NCBI RefSeq assembly: GCF_004339565.1
Contig: NZ_SMFZ01000002.1
Coordinates: 2,914,001-2,978,000 of the forward strand
Origin: Pseudonocardia endophytica
GTDB lineage: Bacteria; Actinomycetota; Actinomycetes; Mycobacteriales; Pseudonocardiaceae
Direction: 5' to 3'
Length of the DNA: 64,000 nucleotides
The notes under the pieces were generated by a model. That model was not told where the DNA came from. It made no database searches and saw only the letters and a list, made by a program, of their open reading frames with translations. The translations under genes were made by a program, and so were the position numbers. Of the stretch, positions 51,331 through 59,782 are shown piece after piece (the stretch's first letter is position 1; each line of letters begins with the position of its first letter).

Positions 51331-51873
51331 GTGACGGAGCTGGACCACCTGATCGTCTTCCTGCCCGGCCCGCCGGAGTCGGCGCCGCCCGGCCTGGAGC
51401 TCGGTGCGGGCATGCGGCACGACGGGCAGGGCACCCGGAACCGCCGGATCGGGTTCGCCGCCGCGTTCGTCGAACTGCTGTGGATCGACGAGCCGGACGC
51501 CGAGCGCGCCTCCGGGCTCGGGTTCGCCGCGCGCTGCGCCCGGCAGGCGTACCCGTTCGGGGTCGTGCTGCGCGGGACCCGCCCGCCGGGCGCGTTCCGG
51601 GACTACACCGTGCCCGGCGGCCCGACGCTCGCGCTGCACGACGGCACGTCGGAGATGCCGTTCCTGGGGGTGCTCTTGATGTCCGACGACGAGCTGGCGG
51701 CGCGCGTGCCGCGGCCGCTACCCGCGCACCCGAACGGCGCGACCGGCATCGACGACGTCGTGCTGTCCGGTGCCGAACCACCGCCGTTCGGGCTGCCCGG
51801 GGTCACCGTCACACCGGGGCCGACGGCCGCGTGCGTGCGCCTGACCGGCGCGGGGGAGGTGGAGTTCCGGTGA
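51331..51873 (+). CDS. Glyoxalase-like (VOC) domain protein
   Basis: About 180 residues beginning VTELDHLIVFLP, the first betaalphabeta strand of VOC-fold proteins, with the RNRRIGFAAAFVELLWIDEPD segment typical of the glyoxalase-like domain group. A second half (ATGIDDVVLSGA) completes the paired modules. No clear catalytic metal set can be traced, so the function is open. It could be a binding or resistance protein. It is transcribed divergently from the pyrimidine operon, and its 3' end overlaps a small remnant ORF. Confidence 0.7.
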   Translation: MTELDHLIVFLPGPPESAPPGLELGAGMRHDGQGTRNRRIGFAAAFVELLWIDEPDAERASGLGFAARCARQAYPFGVVLRGTRPPGAFRDYTVPGGPTLALHDGTSEMPFLGVLLMSDDELAARVPRPLPAHPNGATGIDDVVLSGAEPPPFGLPGVTVTPGPTAACVRLTGAGEVEFR

Positions 51874-52031
51874 GCAGGCTGCGTGGCGCCATCCGGGTCG
51901 GGATCGCGCACTGGGCGTTCGGCAACCTCTACGAGGAGGTCGTGCGGATGCCCGAGCGCGTCGCCGAGCGACCGGGTCCGGCCGGATCGCCGCTCGGACC
52001 GGTCAGGAGCCCGTCACGCCCTGACCCTTGA
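51870..52031 (+). pseudogene. Truncated N-terminal fragment, 53 aa
   Basis: Starts at GTG 51870, overlapping the VOC stop. The fragment encodes RVGIAHWAFGNLYEEVVRMPERVAER, then runs into Pro/Ser-rich sequence and stops inside the 3' end of the opposite FecB-type gene. The HWxFGNLYEEVVRMP pattern looks like the start of a longer actinobacterial membrane protein whose remainder has been lost. It is probably non-functional. Confidence 0.4.
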
Positions 52032-52986
52032 GGGCCGCGTCCAGCTTCGGCGCCATCTCGTCCACGGCGTACGGCAGCGACAGCGGGCTGGAGTAGCCGA
52101 GCGCCCCGGCGAACTGCGTGGTGAACGTGTCCGACAGGAACGCGACGCGCCCCGCCCTGACGGCCGGGATGCTCGCGAACACCGGGTCGGCCATCGCCTC
52201 GGCCCTGCTGCGGCCGAGCACGGCGATCACGTCGCCGTCCAGCTCGCCCTGACGTTCCGCGGAGAGCTCGGTCGACGTGGCCGGCACCTGGAACCCCAGT
52301 CCCTGGAACGCCTGGGCCCGCAGGTCGTCGGTGCCGAGGTTGGTCGGCGTGCCCTCGACGACGAAGTCGACGGTCAGCTTCGTGCCCGCGAAATCCGGGT
52401 GCGCGGCCCGGACGTCGGCGAACTTCTTCTCCGTGTCCGCGACGACCTGGTCGGCCTGCTGGGAGCGGCCCAGCGCCTGCCCGGTGATCCTGGTCTGCTC
52501 CTGCCAGGTGGCGGCGTCCTCACCGTCCGGGGTCGGCTGGGCGACCGTCGGGGCGATCTTGCTCAACGAGTCGTAGGTCGCCTTGTCCATGAACGAGTAG
52601 ACGCCGAGGATCAGGTCCGGCTGCAGCGCCGCGACCTGCTCGATCGGGACCGTCGTGCCGTTCAGCGGCTCCGAGCGCTGCCCGCCGAGCGCCTGCTGTG
52701 CCCACGGCCGGTTCTGCCAGTCGAAACCGCCGGAGAACTCGCGGGAGCCGACCGGGACGACGCCGAGGGACAGCACGAAGTCGGCCTCGTTGTAGCCGAT
52801 CGCGACGACGCGCTTCGGCTCGGCCGGGATCGTCGTCCGACCGAACGCGTGGGTCAGCGTCGTCGGGAACGCGCCCTGTGCGCCGCCCTCCTGACCGGAG
52901 GGTGCGTCGTTGCCGCATCCGGCGAGAGCGAGGAGCAGGACGGCCACGGCCGCCACGGAGCGGAGCAGGGACCCTGGTCGGGGCAT
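52003..52986 (-). CDS. Second siderophore-binding lipoprotein (FecB/FepB type)
   Basis: A 327-residue substrate-binding protein. Sec-type signal with lipobox LALAGC at about residues 17-22, then THAFGRTTIPAEPKRVVAIGYNEADFVLSLGVVPVG, the canonical class III start, and AALQPDLILGVYSFMD and ATWQEQTRITGQALGR helices. Unlike the Tat-type protein at 40895 it uses the Sec route and is only distantly related, so it probably binds a different ferric siderophore. An excellent iron box lies 69 bp upstream. It is apparently monocistronic, with no permease or ATPase nearby. Confidence 0.9.
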   Translation of the reverse strand: MPRPGSLLRSVAAVAVLLLALAGCGNDAPSGQEGGAQGAFPTTLTHAFGRTTIPAEPKRVVAIGYNEADFVLSLGVVPVGSREFSGGFDWQNRPWAQQALGGQRSEPLNGTTVPIEQVAALQPDLILGVYSFMDKATYDSLSKIAPTVAQPTPDGEDAATWQEQTRITGQALGRSQQADQVVADTEKKFADVRAAHPDFAGTKLTVDFVVEGTPTNLGTDDLRAQAFQGLGFQVPATSTELSAERQGELDGDVIAVLGRSRAEAMADPVFASIPAVRAGRVAFLSDTFTTQFAGALGYSSPLSLPYAVDEMAPKLDAALKGQGVTGS

Positions 52987-53054
52987 GGGGAAGAGCCTTT
53001 CCGTCGTACAGGTGCCGTACGGCCGGCCGTCGGCTCCCCCGACACCCGTCCGCG

Positions 53055-53073
53055 TGTGGGCAGGCTAACCTGA
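53055..53073 (-). promoter_or_regulatory. Iron box of the second binding-protein gene
   Basis: tgtgggcaggctaacctga matches 14 of 19 DtxR/IdeR consensus positions with an uninterrupted AGGCTAACCT core. It lies in the 106-bp gap between the PLP decarboxylase stop and the binding-protein start. Confidence 0.75.
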
Positions 53074-53092
53074 CAACGGAAGTGTGCGCGCG

Positions 53093-54514
53093 TCACGAAC
53101 CGGACAGAAGCGCCCACAGCTCGTCGACGTGTCGGTCGGTCGTCCCGAGTGAGCCGAACGCCACACGGATCACGTACCGGCCGTCGATCTCGGTGTGCGA
53201 CAACAACGCGCGCCCGGACGCGTTCACGTGCTCCAGCAACACGCGGGTCGCGTCGTCGCCCTCGGTCGTACGGAGGCAGACGAGGCCCAGCGACGGCGGC
53301 GCCGCGAGCTCCAGGCCGGGGTGAGTGCGCACCCGCTCGGCCAGGTCGGCGGCCATCCGGACGTGCCCGCGGACGTGCTCGCGGAGCCCGTCCAGGCCGT
53401 GGCCGTGCAGCACGGCCCACAGCTTGAGCGCGCGGAACCGCCTGCCCAGTGGCACCTGCCAGTCCCGGTAGTCGACGACGGCGCCCGAGTCGGAGGCCTT
53501 GTCCCGCAGGAACACCGGCGTGATCGACAGCGCGGCGGGCAGCGACCGGGCGTCGCGGACCCACATCAGCGAGGCGTCGAACGCGGTGAGCATCCACTTG
53601 TGCGCGTTCGTGCAGAACGAGTCGGCGAGCCCGACGCCGTCGACGAGGTGCCGGTGTTCCGGGCACAGCGCCGCGATCCCCGCCCACGCGGCGTCGACGT
53701 GCACCCAGGCGCCGTGCGGCCGTGCGACGCGTGCGACGTCCCGGACCGGGTCGACGGCGCCGGTGCCCGTCGTGCCGACGGTCGGGCACACGAGCACCGG
53801 GGTCAGGCCGTCCGCGGTGTCGGCCCGCAGCATGTCCGCGAGCGCGGCCGGGTCCATCGTGCGCGTGCCGGGCGAGAACGGCACGGTGCGCAGGCCACGC
53901 TCGCCGAGTCCGGCCACCCGCGCCGACTTCGCCAGCGACGAGTGCGTCTCGGCCGTGACGTAGACGCGCTCGGTGCCGGTCACTCCGGTCTCCCGCCAGG
54001 CCGGCCCGCCGGTGGCGGCACTGCGCCGGTGCAGCGCGGCCAGCAGTGCGACGAGCGCGGCCGATGACGCCGAGTCCTGGATCACGCCGCCCCCGCCGCC
54101 GTCGTGTGTGAACGCCTCCGGCAGGCCGAGCGCGCGGGCGAGCTGGTCGGTGACCGCCTGTTCCACCTCGGTGCACGCCGGCGAGGTGGACCAGAGCATG
54201 CCCTGCGCGCCGAGCCCGGTGGAGAGGATCTCGCCGAGCAGCGACGTCAGCGACGCGTTCGCCGGGAAGAACGCGTGGAACCCCGGGTGCTGCCAGCGGG
54301 TGTCGGCGCTCGCGACGACGTCGTCCACCAGGGGCAGGAGCGCGTCAAGGGGCTGCGCGCCGTCGGACGCCTCCGGACCGAAGCGGGACCGCACCGAGCC
54401 GGGGACGACGTCGTCGCGGACCGGGAGATCGTCGATGCCCGCGCGGTGGTCGGCGACCCAGTCCACGTACCGGTGACCGAGTCGACGGAACTCCTCGGGC
54501 GTCAGATCGGGCAC
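53093..54514 (-). CDS. PLP-dependent group II decarboxylase (AADC-like)
   Basis: A 473-residue aromatic-L-amino-acid-decarboxylase-type enzyme. WQHPGFHAFFPANASLTSLLGEI (key HPGFHAFFP), WVHVDAAWAGIAAL with the PLP-binding Asp and Ala, and TNAHKWMLTAFD with the Schiff-base Lys are diagnostic. Likely substrates are tyrosine, DOPA, tryptophan or phenylalanine. GTG 54514 was chosen because the longer frame would start inside the 54532-54588 palindrome. It lies between a palindromic terminator and the iron-boxed binding-protein gene on the same strand; a link to siderophore chemistry is possible but unproven. Confidence 0.9.
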   Translation of the reverse strand: MPDLTPEEFRRLGHRYVDWVADHRAGIDDLPVRDDVVPGSVRSRFGPEASDGAQPLDALLPLVDDVVASADTRWQHPGFHAFFPANASLTSLLGEILSTGLGAQGMLWSTSPACTEVEQAVTDQLARALGLPEAFTHDGGGGGVIQDSASSAALVALLAALHRRSAATGGPAWRETGVTGTERVYVTAETHSSLAKSARVAGLGERGLRTVPFSPGTRTMDPAALADMLRADTADGLTPVLVCPTVGTTGTGAVDPVRDVARVARPHGAWVHVDAAWAGIAALCPEHRHLVDGVGLADSFCTNAHKWMLTAFDASLMWVRDARSLPAALSITPVFLRDKASDSGAVVDYRDWQVPLGRRFRALKLWAVLHGHGLDGLREHVRGHVRMAADLAERVRTHPGLELAAPPSLGLVCLRTTEGDDATRVLLEHVNASGRALLSHTEIDGRYVIRVAFGSLGTTDRHVDELWALLSGS

Positions 54515-54531
54515 CGGCGCGACGCTACCTG

Positions 54532-54588
54532 CCCGAACGAGAGGCACCTTCGAGCAATGCCATTGCTCGAAGGTGCCCCTCGTTCGGG
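54532..54588. terminator. 57-bp palindrome (copy 2 of shared element)
   Basis: Two 28-nt arms with one mismatch around a single central base, 52 bp after the acyl-CoA ligase stop. The sequence is about 87% identical to the palindrome after the thiolase at 18217-18271. A stem base pair that differs (G-C there, T-A here) is compensated on the other arm. It probably ends transcription of the ligase and insulates the decarboxylase. Confidence 0.72.
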
Positions 54589-54640
54589 ATGTGGGCGGGG
54601 TGGGCGGAGCGGGCGGGACGGGCAGGAAGGAGGGAGTGGG

Positions 54641-56239
54641 TCAGACGGCCGGTTCCGAGACGAGCGTCCCGGCCGCGTTCTCCTCGCGCAGGCGGGTCTT
54701 GAGCACCTTGCCGCTCGGGTTGCGCGGCAGCTCGTCGACGACCGAGATCTGGGTCGGGCGCTTGTACGCGGCCAGCTTCTCCCTGCAGAACGCCTCGATC
54801 TCCTCTGCCGTCGGCGGGTCCGCCGGGTCCGCGGCCACGACGACGGCCAGCGGCGTCTCGCCCCAGCGCGGGTGCGGCACACCGACGACCGCGACGTCGG
54901 CGACCTTCGGGTGCCCGGCCAGCGCGTTCTCCACCTCGGCGCAGTAGATGTTCTCCCCGCCGGAGATGATCATGTCCTTCTTCCGGTCGACCACGTAGTA
55001 GTAGCCCTCCGGGTCCTCGCGGACGAGGTCACCGGAGTGGAACCAGCCGCCGCGGAACGCCTCGGCCGTCTCGGCGGGCTTGTTCCAGTACTCCCGCATC
55101 ACGGTCGGTCCCCTGTAGACGATCTCGCCGACCTCGCCGGGGGCGACGTCGTTCATGTCGTCGTCCACGACGCGGACCTCGACGTTGATCATCGGCGTGC
55201 CGATCGAGCCGATCTTGCGGATCGAGTCCTCGCCGCGCAGCGTGCACGTCACCGGGCTGCACTCGGTCTGCCCGAACGCGGTCACGACGCTGGCCTGCGG
55301 GAACGTGTCGATCATCGTGCGGAGCAGCGACGTCGACGCGGGCGCGGCGCCCCATGAGATCCGGCGCAGCGAGGAGAGGTCGCGGTCGCCGATGTCGGGC
55401 ACCGCGCACATCGCGGCCCACTGGGCGGGCACGAAGAAGCACGACGTGACGCGCTCGCGTTCGAGCAGCGCGAGCGTCCCGGCCGGGTCGAACCCACCGG
55501 ACGTCGCGATGATCGTCCGCCCGCCGGTGATCAGGCCGGGGATCATCCCGGCCAGGCCGGCGATGTGGAACAGCGGCGCCCCGGACAGCCAGCACTTGTC
55601 GTCCGCGGTGATGCCCAGGTGGGCGATCTGGGAGAACGCGTGCAGCAGCAGGTTGCGGTGGGTCAGCACGGCTCCCTTGGGGCGGCCGGTGGTGCCGGAG
55701 GTGTACATGATGAACGCGGCGTCCTCGTCCGCGACGGCGGCCTCGGTGTACACGTCGGACGCCTCGGCGACCACGGTCTCCAGCGGGTTCGGCCCACCTC
55801 CGATGGTGATCACCGGGCCGAGGCCGGGGGCGTGCTCGCGTGCGGCGTCCACCGGGGGCCCGAACGACTCGTCGCAGATCACGGCCATCGCGCCGGAGTC
55901 GGACAGCGCGTAGCCGATCTCGTCGGCGACCAGCCGGAAGTTGATCGGCACGCAGATCGCCCCCGCGCGCAGCACGGCGAGGTACGCCTCGACCAGCTCG
56001 ACGCTGTTCAGCCCCAGCACCGCGACCCGCTCGCCGTGCCCGACCCCGCAGGCGGACAACGCGTTCGCCAGCCGGGTCACCCGCTCGTCGATCTCACCGT
56101 AGGTGCGGTGGACGCGGGAGTCGGCGAACGCGGGCCGGTCCGGGCCGGTGCGGGCGTGCCGGGCGACGAGGTCGCTGAGCGTCATCCCGCGTCCGGTCAC
56201 CCGGCCGGTGGTGGTGCCGGTAGTGGTGCCACTGGTCAC
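54641..56239 (-). CDS. Fatty-acyl-CoA ligase (FadD type)
   Basis: A 532-residue AMP-forming ligase. P-loop-like MYTSGTTGRPKGAVLTH (about 190-206), FGQTECSPVT (A5), SGDLVRED with YYYVVDRKKDMIISGGENIY (A7/A8 hinge) and C-terminal NPSGKVLKT with the catalytic Lys. It activates a fatty or aryl acid to its CoA ester. The GTG start with a GCGAGG site gives a Thr/Gly-rich lead-in of 18 residues; ATG 56185 would start at the conserved domain. It stands alone, opposite a divergent MFS gene. Confidence 0.9.
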   Translation of the reverse strand: MTSGTTTGTTTGRVTGRGMTLSDLVARHARTGPDRPAFADSRVHRTYGEIDERVTRLANALSACGVGHGERVAVLGLNSVELVEAYLAVLRAGAICVPINFRLVADEIGYALSDSGAMAVICDESFGPPVDAAREHAPGLGPVITIGGGPNPLETVVAEASDVYTEAAVADEDAAFIMYTSGTTGRPKGAVLTHRNLLLHAFSQIAHLGITADDKCWLSGAPLFHIAGLAGMIPGLITGGRTIIATSGGFDPAGTLALLERERVTSCFFVPAQWAAMCAVPDIGDRDLSSLRRISWGAAPASTSLLRTMIDTFPQASVVTAFGQTECSPVTCTLRGEDSIRKIGSIGTPMINVEVRVVDDDMNDVAPGEVGEIVYRGPTVMREYWNKPAETAEAFRGGWFHSGDLVREDPEGYYYVVDRKKDMIISGGENIYCAEVENALAGHPKVADVAVVGVPHPRWGETPLAVVVAADPADPPTAEEIEAFCREKLAAYKRPTQISVVDELPRNPSGKVLKTRLREENAAGTLVSEPAV

Positions 56240-56357
56240 CGCGAACCTCGCCCTCGTCGTCGGGGGTCGCCACCCGGGGAGTCGCCGGGGGCGGGCTCAC
56301 TCTGACCCCCACCGGCCCGCTCCGGCAAGCGATCCGGCCGCGGGGGAGGGTGTCCGG

Positions 56358-57560
56358 GTGATCTCCCCGACCGAGGGCCGCCCGGACGACGCCGGCGTGC
56401 CGGACGGAGTCCGCCGCCTGCGGTTGCTCCAGCTGGCCTCGCTGGTCAGCACGTGCGACCGGTTCGCGATCGCCCCGCTGCTCGTCCCGATCGCCGCGGA
56501 CCTCGGCGTCCCGCTCGCGACGGCGGCCGCGGTGGCGGGTGGCTACTTCCTGGCCTACGGGCTGATGCAGGTGGTCTGGGGGGTGGTGAGCGACCGGCTC
56601 GGGCGGGTGCGGGTGATGCGCCTGGCGCTGGTCGGCGCGGTGCTGGGCGGGTGTGCGTCCGCGCTCGCGCCGACGGTCGCGGTGCTGGTCGTCGGCCGGG
56701 TGGTGACCGGCGCGTGCTTCGCGGCGCTGATCCCGGCGTCGCTGGTCTACGTCGGGGACACCTGGCCGGAGCGGGTGCGCCAGCGTCCGCTGTCGGACGT
56801 GCTGGCCGCGTCCGCGCTCGGGACGGCGGTGGCGACGGCGGGTGCGGGCCTGCTGGCCGACCTCGTCGGCTGGCGCTGGGTGTTCGCGGTGACCGCCCTG
56901 GCCGGCGCCGGGATGGTCGCGGCGCTGCGGTGGCTGCCCGAGCCCGGTCGCACGTCGGACGCCGCGCCGGCGGGTCTGCTGGCACCGCTGCGCGTCGTCC
57001 TCGGCACGGGGTGGGCGTGGGTGATCCTGGTCCTCGCGTTCGTCGAGGGGATCGTCGTGCTGGCGGTGCTCACCTACCTGGCGCCCGCGATGCAGTCCCT
57101 GGGGTCGACGGCGGCCGTGGCCGGGCTCGTGTCCGGGGCGTTCGGCGTCGCGGCGCTGCTGTTCTCCCGCCTGGTGCGACGGCTGGTGGGCCGGATCCGC
57201 CCTGCCGGCCTGGCCGCGATCGGTGGCGGGTTCCTGATCGCGGCATGGGCCGCCCCGTCGGTCGCCGTGCACCCGGTGACGGTTCTGGCCGCCGGTGCCG
57301 GGCTCGGCGGGGCCTGGGCGTTCCTGCACTCCACGCTGCAGGCCTGGGCGACGCAGGTGACCCCGCAGGCCCGCGCGACCGCGGTGGCGCTGTTCGCCAC
57401 CGTCCTGTTCCTGGGCAGCTCGGCCGGGACCGCGCTCGCCGCCCCGCTGGCCGACGCCGGCGGGTTCCGGACGCTGTTCGCCGCGGCGCTCGCCGTGTCC
57501 GTGCCGCTGGTGGCGGCGGCCGTGTGGGCCCGCCGCCGCTACGGCGCTCAGGACGTGTAG
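56358..57560 (+). CDS. MFS transporter (DHA1-like)
   Basis: A 400-residue membrane protein with 12 predicted helices. The loop 2-3 motif GVVSDRLGRVRVMRLALVG is a textbook MFS signature, and VVGRVVTGACFAALIPASLVYVGDTWPER covers the motif B/C region of drug/H+ antiporters. GTG 56358 follows a GGGGAGGG site. Its final 13 bp overlap the stop of the converging ligase gene. Substrate unknown; an efflux role is likely. Confidence 0.85.
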   Translation: MISPTEGRPDDAGVPDGVRRLRLLQLASLVSTCDRFAIAPLLVPIAADLGVPLATAAAVAGGYFLAYGLMQVVWGVVSDRLGRVRVMRLALVGAVLGGCASALAPTVAVLVVGRVVTGACFAALIPASLVYVGDTWPERVRQRPLSDVLAASALGTAVATAGAGLLADLVGWRWVFAVTALAGAGMVAALRWLPEPGRTSDAAPAGLLAPLRVVLGTGWAWVILVLAFVEGIVVLAVLTYLAPAMQSLGSTAAVAGLVSGAFGVAALLFSRLVRRLVGRIRPAGLAAIGGGFLIAAWAAPSVAVHPVTVLAAGAGLGGAWAFLHSTLQAWATQVTPQARATAVALFATVLFLGSSAGTALAAPLADAGGFRTLFAAALAVSVPLVAAAVWARRRYGAQDV

Positions 57561-59089
57561 CGGTCCCGCAGCTCGCGCTTGACCAGCTTCCCGGTGGGCG
57601 TGCGCGGCAGGAAGTCCGTGAAGTCGATCGTGCGGGGCGCCTTGTAGTGCGCGATCCGCTCCCGGACGAACCCGATCAGCTCCTCCTCGAGCTCCGGCCC
57701 GGTCTCGACGCCATCGGCCGGCTGGACGACGGCCTTGACCGACTCGCCCATCTCCGGGTCCGGCACGCCGATCACCGCGACGTCGAGCACCTTCGGGTGC
57801 AGGGCGAGCTGGTCCTCGACCTCCTGCGGGTAGATGTTCACCCCGCCGGAGATGATCATGAACGCCTTGCGGTCGGTGAGGTAGAGGAAGCCCTCGTCGT
57901 CGACGTAGCCGAGGTCGCCGGTGGTGGTCCAGTTCTGGTGGTCCGGGTGCTCGGCGGAGCGCGTCTTGTCCGGGTCGTTGTGGTACTCGAACGGCCGTTC
58001 CTCGCGCTCGAAGTAGATCGTGCCGACCTCGTAGGCGGCGAGCTCCTTGCCCTCGTCGTCGCAGATGTGGACGTCGCCCAGCACCCCGCCGCGCCCGACG
58101 GAGCCGGGGTGGGTCAGCCACTGCTGCGAGTCGATGAACGTGATCCCGGCGCCTTCGGTGGCGGCGTAGTACTCGTAGAGCACCGGCCCCCACCAGTCGA
58201 TCATCCGCTGCTTGACCTCCACCGGGCACGGCGCCGCCGCGTGGATCGCGACCTTCAGCGACGACACGTCGTAGCGGGTCCGGACGTCGTCGGGCAGCTT
58301 GAGCATCCGCACGAACATAGTGGGGACCCACTGGCTGTGCGTGATCCCGAAGCGCTCGATCGCGGCCAGCGCGGCCTCCGGCTCGAAGCGGTCCATCACG
58401 ACGACCGTGCCGCCGACCGCGTGGATCGTGGCGGTGAACCGCAGTGGCGCGGCGTGGTACAGCGGTGCGGGGGAGAGGTAGACGGTGTCGGCGTCGAACC
58501 CGTACATCCGGCCGAACACCGAGACGTAGAGGTCGCCCGGCTCGTCGATCTGGCGGTCCGGCAGCGTTGGGCGGATCCCTTTCGGACGGCCGGTGGTACC
58601 GGACGAGTACAGCATGTCCGCGCCGCGTGGCTGGTCGGCCAGCGGCTCGGCCGGGACGCCCTGCAGCGTCTCGTCGAAGTCGGCGTAGCCGCTCGCGCCG
58701 GGGATCTCACCGCCGTACGCGAGGCGGACCCCGACGTCGACGAGCGGCTCGACGGCCGCGGCCAGGCCGGCCACCCCGGCCGACACGATCAGCGCCTTCG
58801 CGCCGCAGTCCGAGACGATGTAGGCGGCCTCGTCGGCGGACAGGTGGTGGTTCACCGCCGTGATGTAGAGGCCGGCACGCTGCGCCGCCCAGTACACCTC
58901 GTAGAGCCGCGGCGTGTTCTCGGTGATCAGCGCGACGACGTCGCCACGGCCCAGGCCCGAGTCGACGAGATGGCGCGCCAGCCGGGCGGAGCCGGCCTCG
59001 AGATCGGCGTAGGTGAGCGTCTCGCCGGTTCCGGCCATGACGACCGCCGGCTTGTCCGGTGTCGTCGCGGCGTACGTTCCTGGGAACAT
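57548..59089 (-). CDS. Acyl-CoA synthetase (FadD4-like)
   Basis: A 513-residue AMP-forming ligase. YSSGTTGRPKGIRP (A3), YAATEGAGITFI (A5), TTGDLGYVDDEGFLYLTDRKAFMIISGG (A7/A8; key TGDLGYVDDEG) and PTGKLVKREL (A10 Lys). The DRQIDEPGDLYVSVFGRMYGF insertion after A3 is typical of the actinobacterial FadD4/crotonobetaine-CoA-ligase-like group acting on CoA-linked acids of unclear identity. The start ATG at 59089 abuts a hairpin that also contains its purine-rich ribosome-binding site. Confidence 0.9.
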   Translation of the reverse strand: MFPGTYAATTPDKPAVVMAGTGETLTYADLEAGSARLARHLVDSGLGRGDVVALITENTPRLYEVYWAAQRAGLYITAVNHHLSADEAAYIVSDCGAKALIVSAGVAGLAAAVEPLVDVGVRLAYGGEIPGASGYADFDETLQGVPAEPLADQPRGADMLYSSGTTGRPKGIRPTLPDRQIDEPGDLYVSVFGRMYGFDADTVYLSPAPLYHAAPLRFTATIHAVGGTVVVMDRFEPEAALAAIERFGITHSQWVPTMFVRMLKLPDDVRTRYDVSSLKVAIHAAAPCPVEVKQRMIDWWGPVLYEYYAATEGAGITFIDSQQWLTHPGSVGRGGVLGDVHICDDEGKELAAYEVGTIYFEREERPFEYHNDPDKTRSAEHPDHQNWTTTGDLGYVDDEGFLYLTDRKAFMIISGGVNIYPQEVEDQLALHPKVLDVAVIGVPDPEMGESVKAVVQPADGVETGPELEEELIGFVRERIAHYKAPRTIDFTDFLPRTPTGKLVKRELRDRYTS

Positions 59090-59090
59090 C

Positions 59091-59158
59091 GGGCCCTCTC
59101 GTCGGCGGTACAGGCGTCCGCCCGAGATCCTGCCAGTTCCGGCGACGAGAGGGGGCCC
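59091..59158. terminator. Hairpin between lsr2 and acyl-CoA synthetase
   Basis: gggccctctcgtcg (59091-59104) pairs with 59143-59158 except for a 2-nt bulge. On the minus strand it follows the lsr2 stop and so may terminate it. Its downstream arm carries the GAGAGG that would serve as the ligase ribosome-binding site. Confidence 0.6.
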
Positions 59159-59191
59159 GGATCCGTTTCGGCTGCTGGAACCGGTTCCGGC

Positions 59192-59530
59192 TCAGTGCGC
59201 GTTGCGGTACGCCTCCAGAACCGACGACGGGATCCGTCCGCGCTCCGAGATCTTCATGCCCTGAGCGACCGCCCATTCCCGAACCGCGCGGTTCATGGCC
59301 CGGTCCGAGGCACTCGAGGAGTTGGACGAGCCGCCCGACGGTGCCGCCGAACGGCCGCCCGCGCGGCGGGCCGCCGAAACGTACGGCGCCAAGTGGTCAC
59401 GCAACTTCTCCGCATTCTTCGAGGAGAGGTCGATCTCGTACGACTTCCCGTCGACGGCGAACTGCACCTGCTCGTCGGCTTCACCTCCGTCGAGGTCGTC
59501 GACGAGGGTGACGGTGGTGTGCTTCGCCAC
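59192..59530 (-). CDS. lsr2: Lsr2 family nucleoid-associated protein
   Basis: A 112-residue Lsr2. N-terminal dimerisation domain VAKHTTVTLVDDLDGGEADEQVQFAVDGKSYEIDLS (seen as TVTLVDDLDGGEADE plus the beta-strand YEIDLSSKNAEKLRDHLAPYV), a Ser/Gly linker and a C-terminal DNA-binding domain ending RGRIPSSVLEAYRNAH, with the RGR AT-hook-like minor-groove motif. It silences AT-rich, often foreign DNA in actinobacteria. GTG 59530 is chosen for its GGAAGGA site and the standard MAKxTxVxLVDDLDG start. The 250-bp region upstream is less GC-rich than its surroundings. Confidence 0.95.
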   Translation of the reverse strand: MAKHTTVTLVDDLDGGEADEQVQFAVDGKSYEIDLSSKNAEKLRDHLAPYVSAARRAGGRSAAPSGGSSNSSSASDRAMNRAVREWAVAQGMKISERGRIPSSVLEAYRNAH

Positions 59531-59782
59531 GGGCAGAATCCTTCCAGCGCATTCCGGGCGCACGAGCCGGGGAGACCGTCGAGAACCGTGCACCGGATCC
59601 GAAGTGTGAGATGTAGCGTGAAATTCCGAGGAAACGATAAGGGATGCGTGCCGGTGTTGTCGATCGACCCCGCATGCGTGTTACGGGCAGAACGGTGTGC
59701 TACCGCACCGTCACGCGCGTTCGGCCGAAGACAATCGGAGGAAAGGGTTACGTTCTCCCGTCCGACCGGCTGCGGGTTCCGA

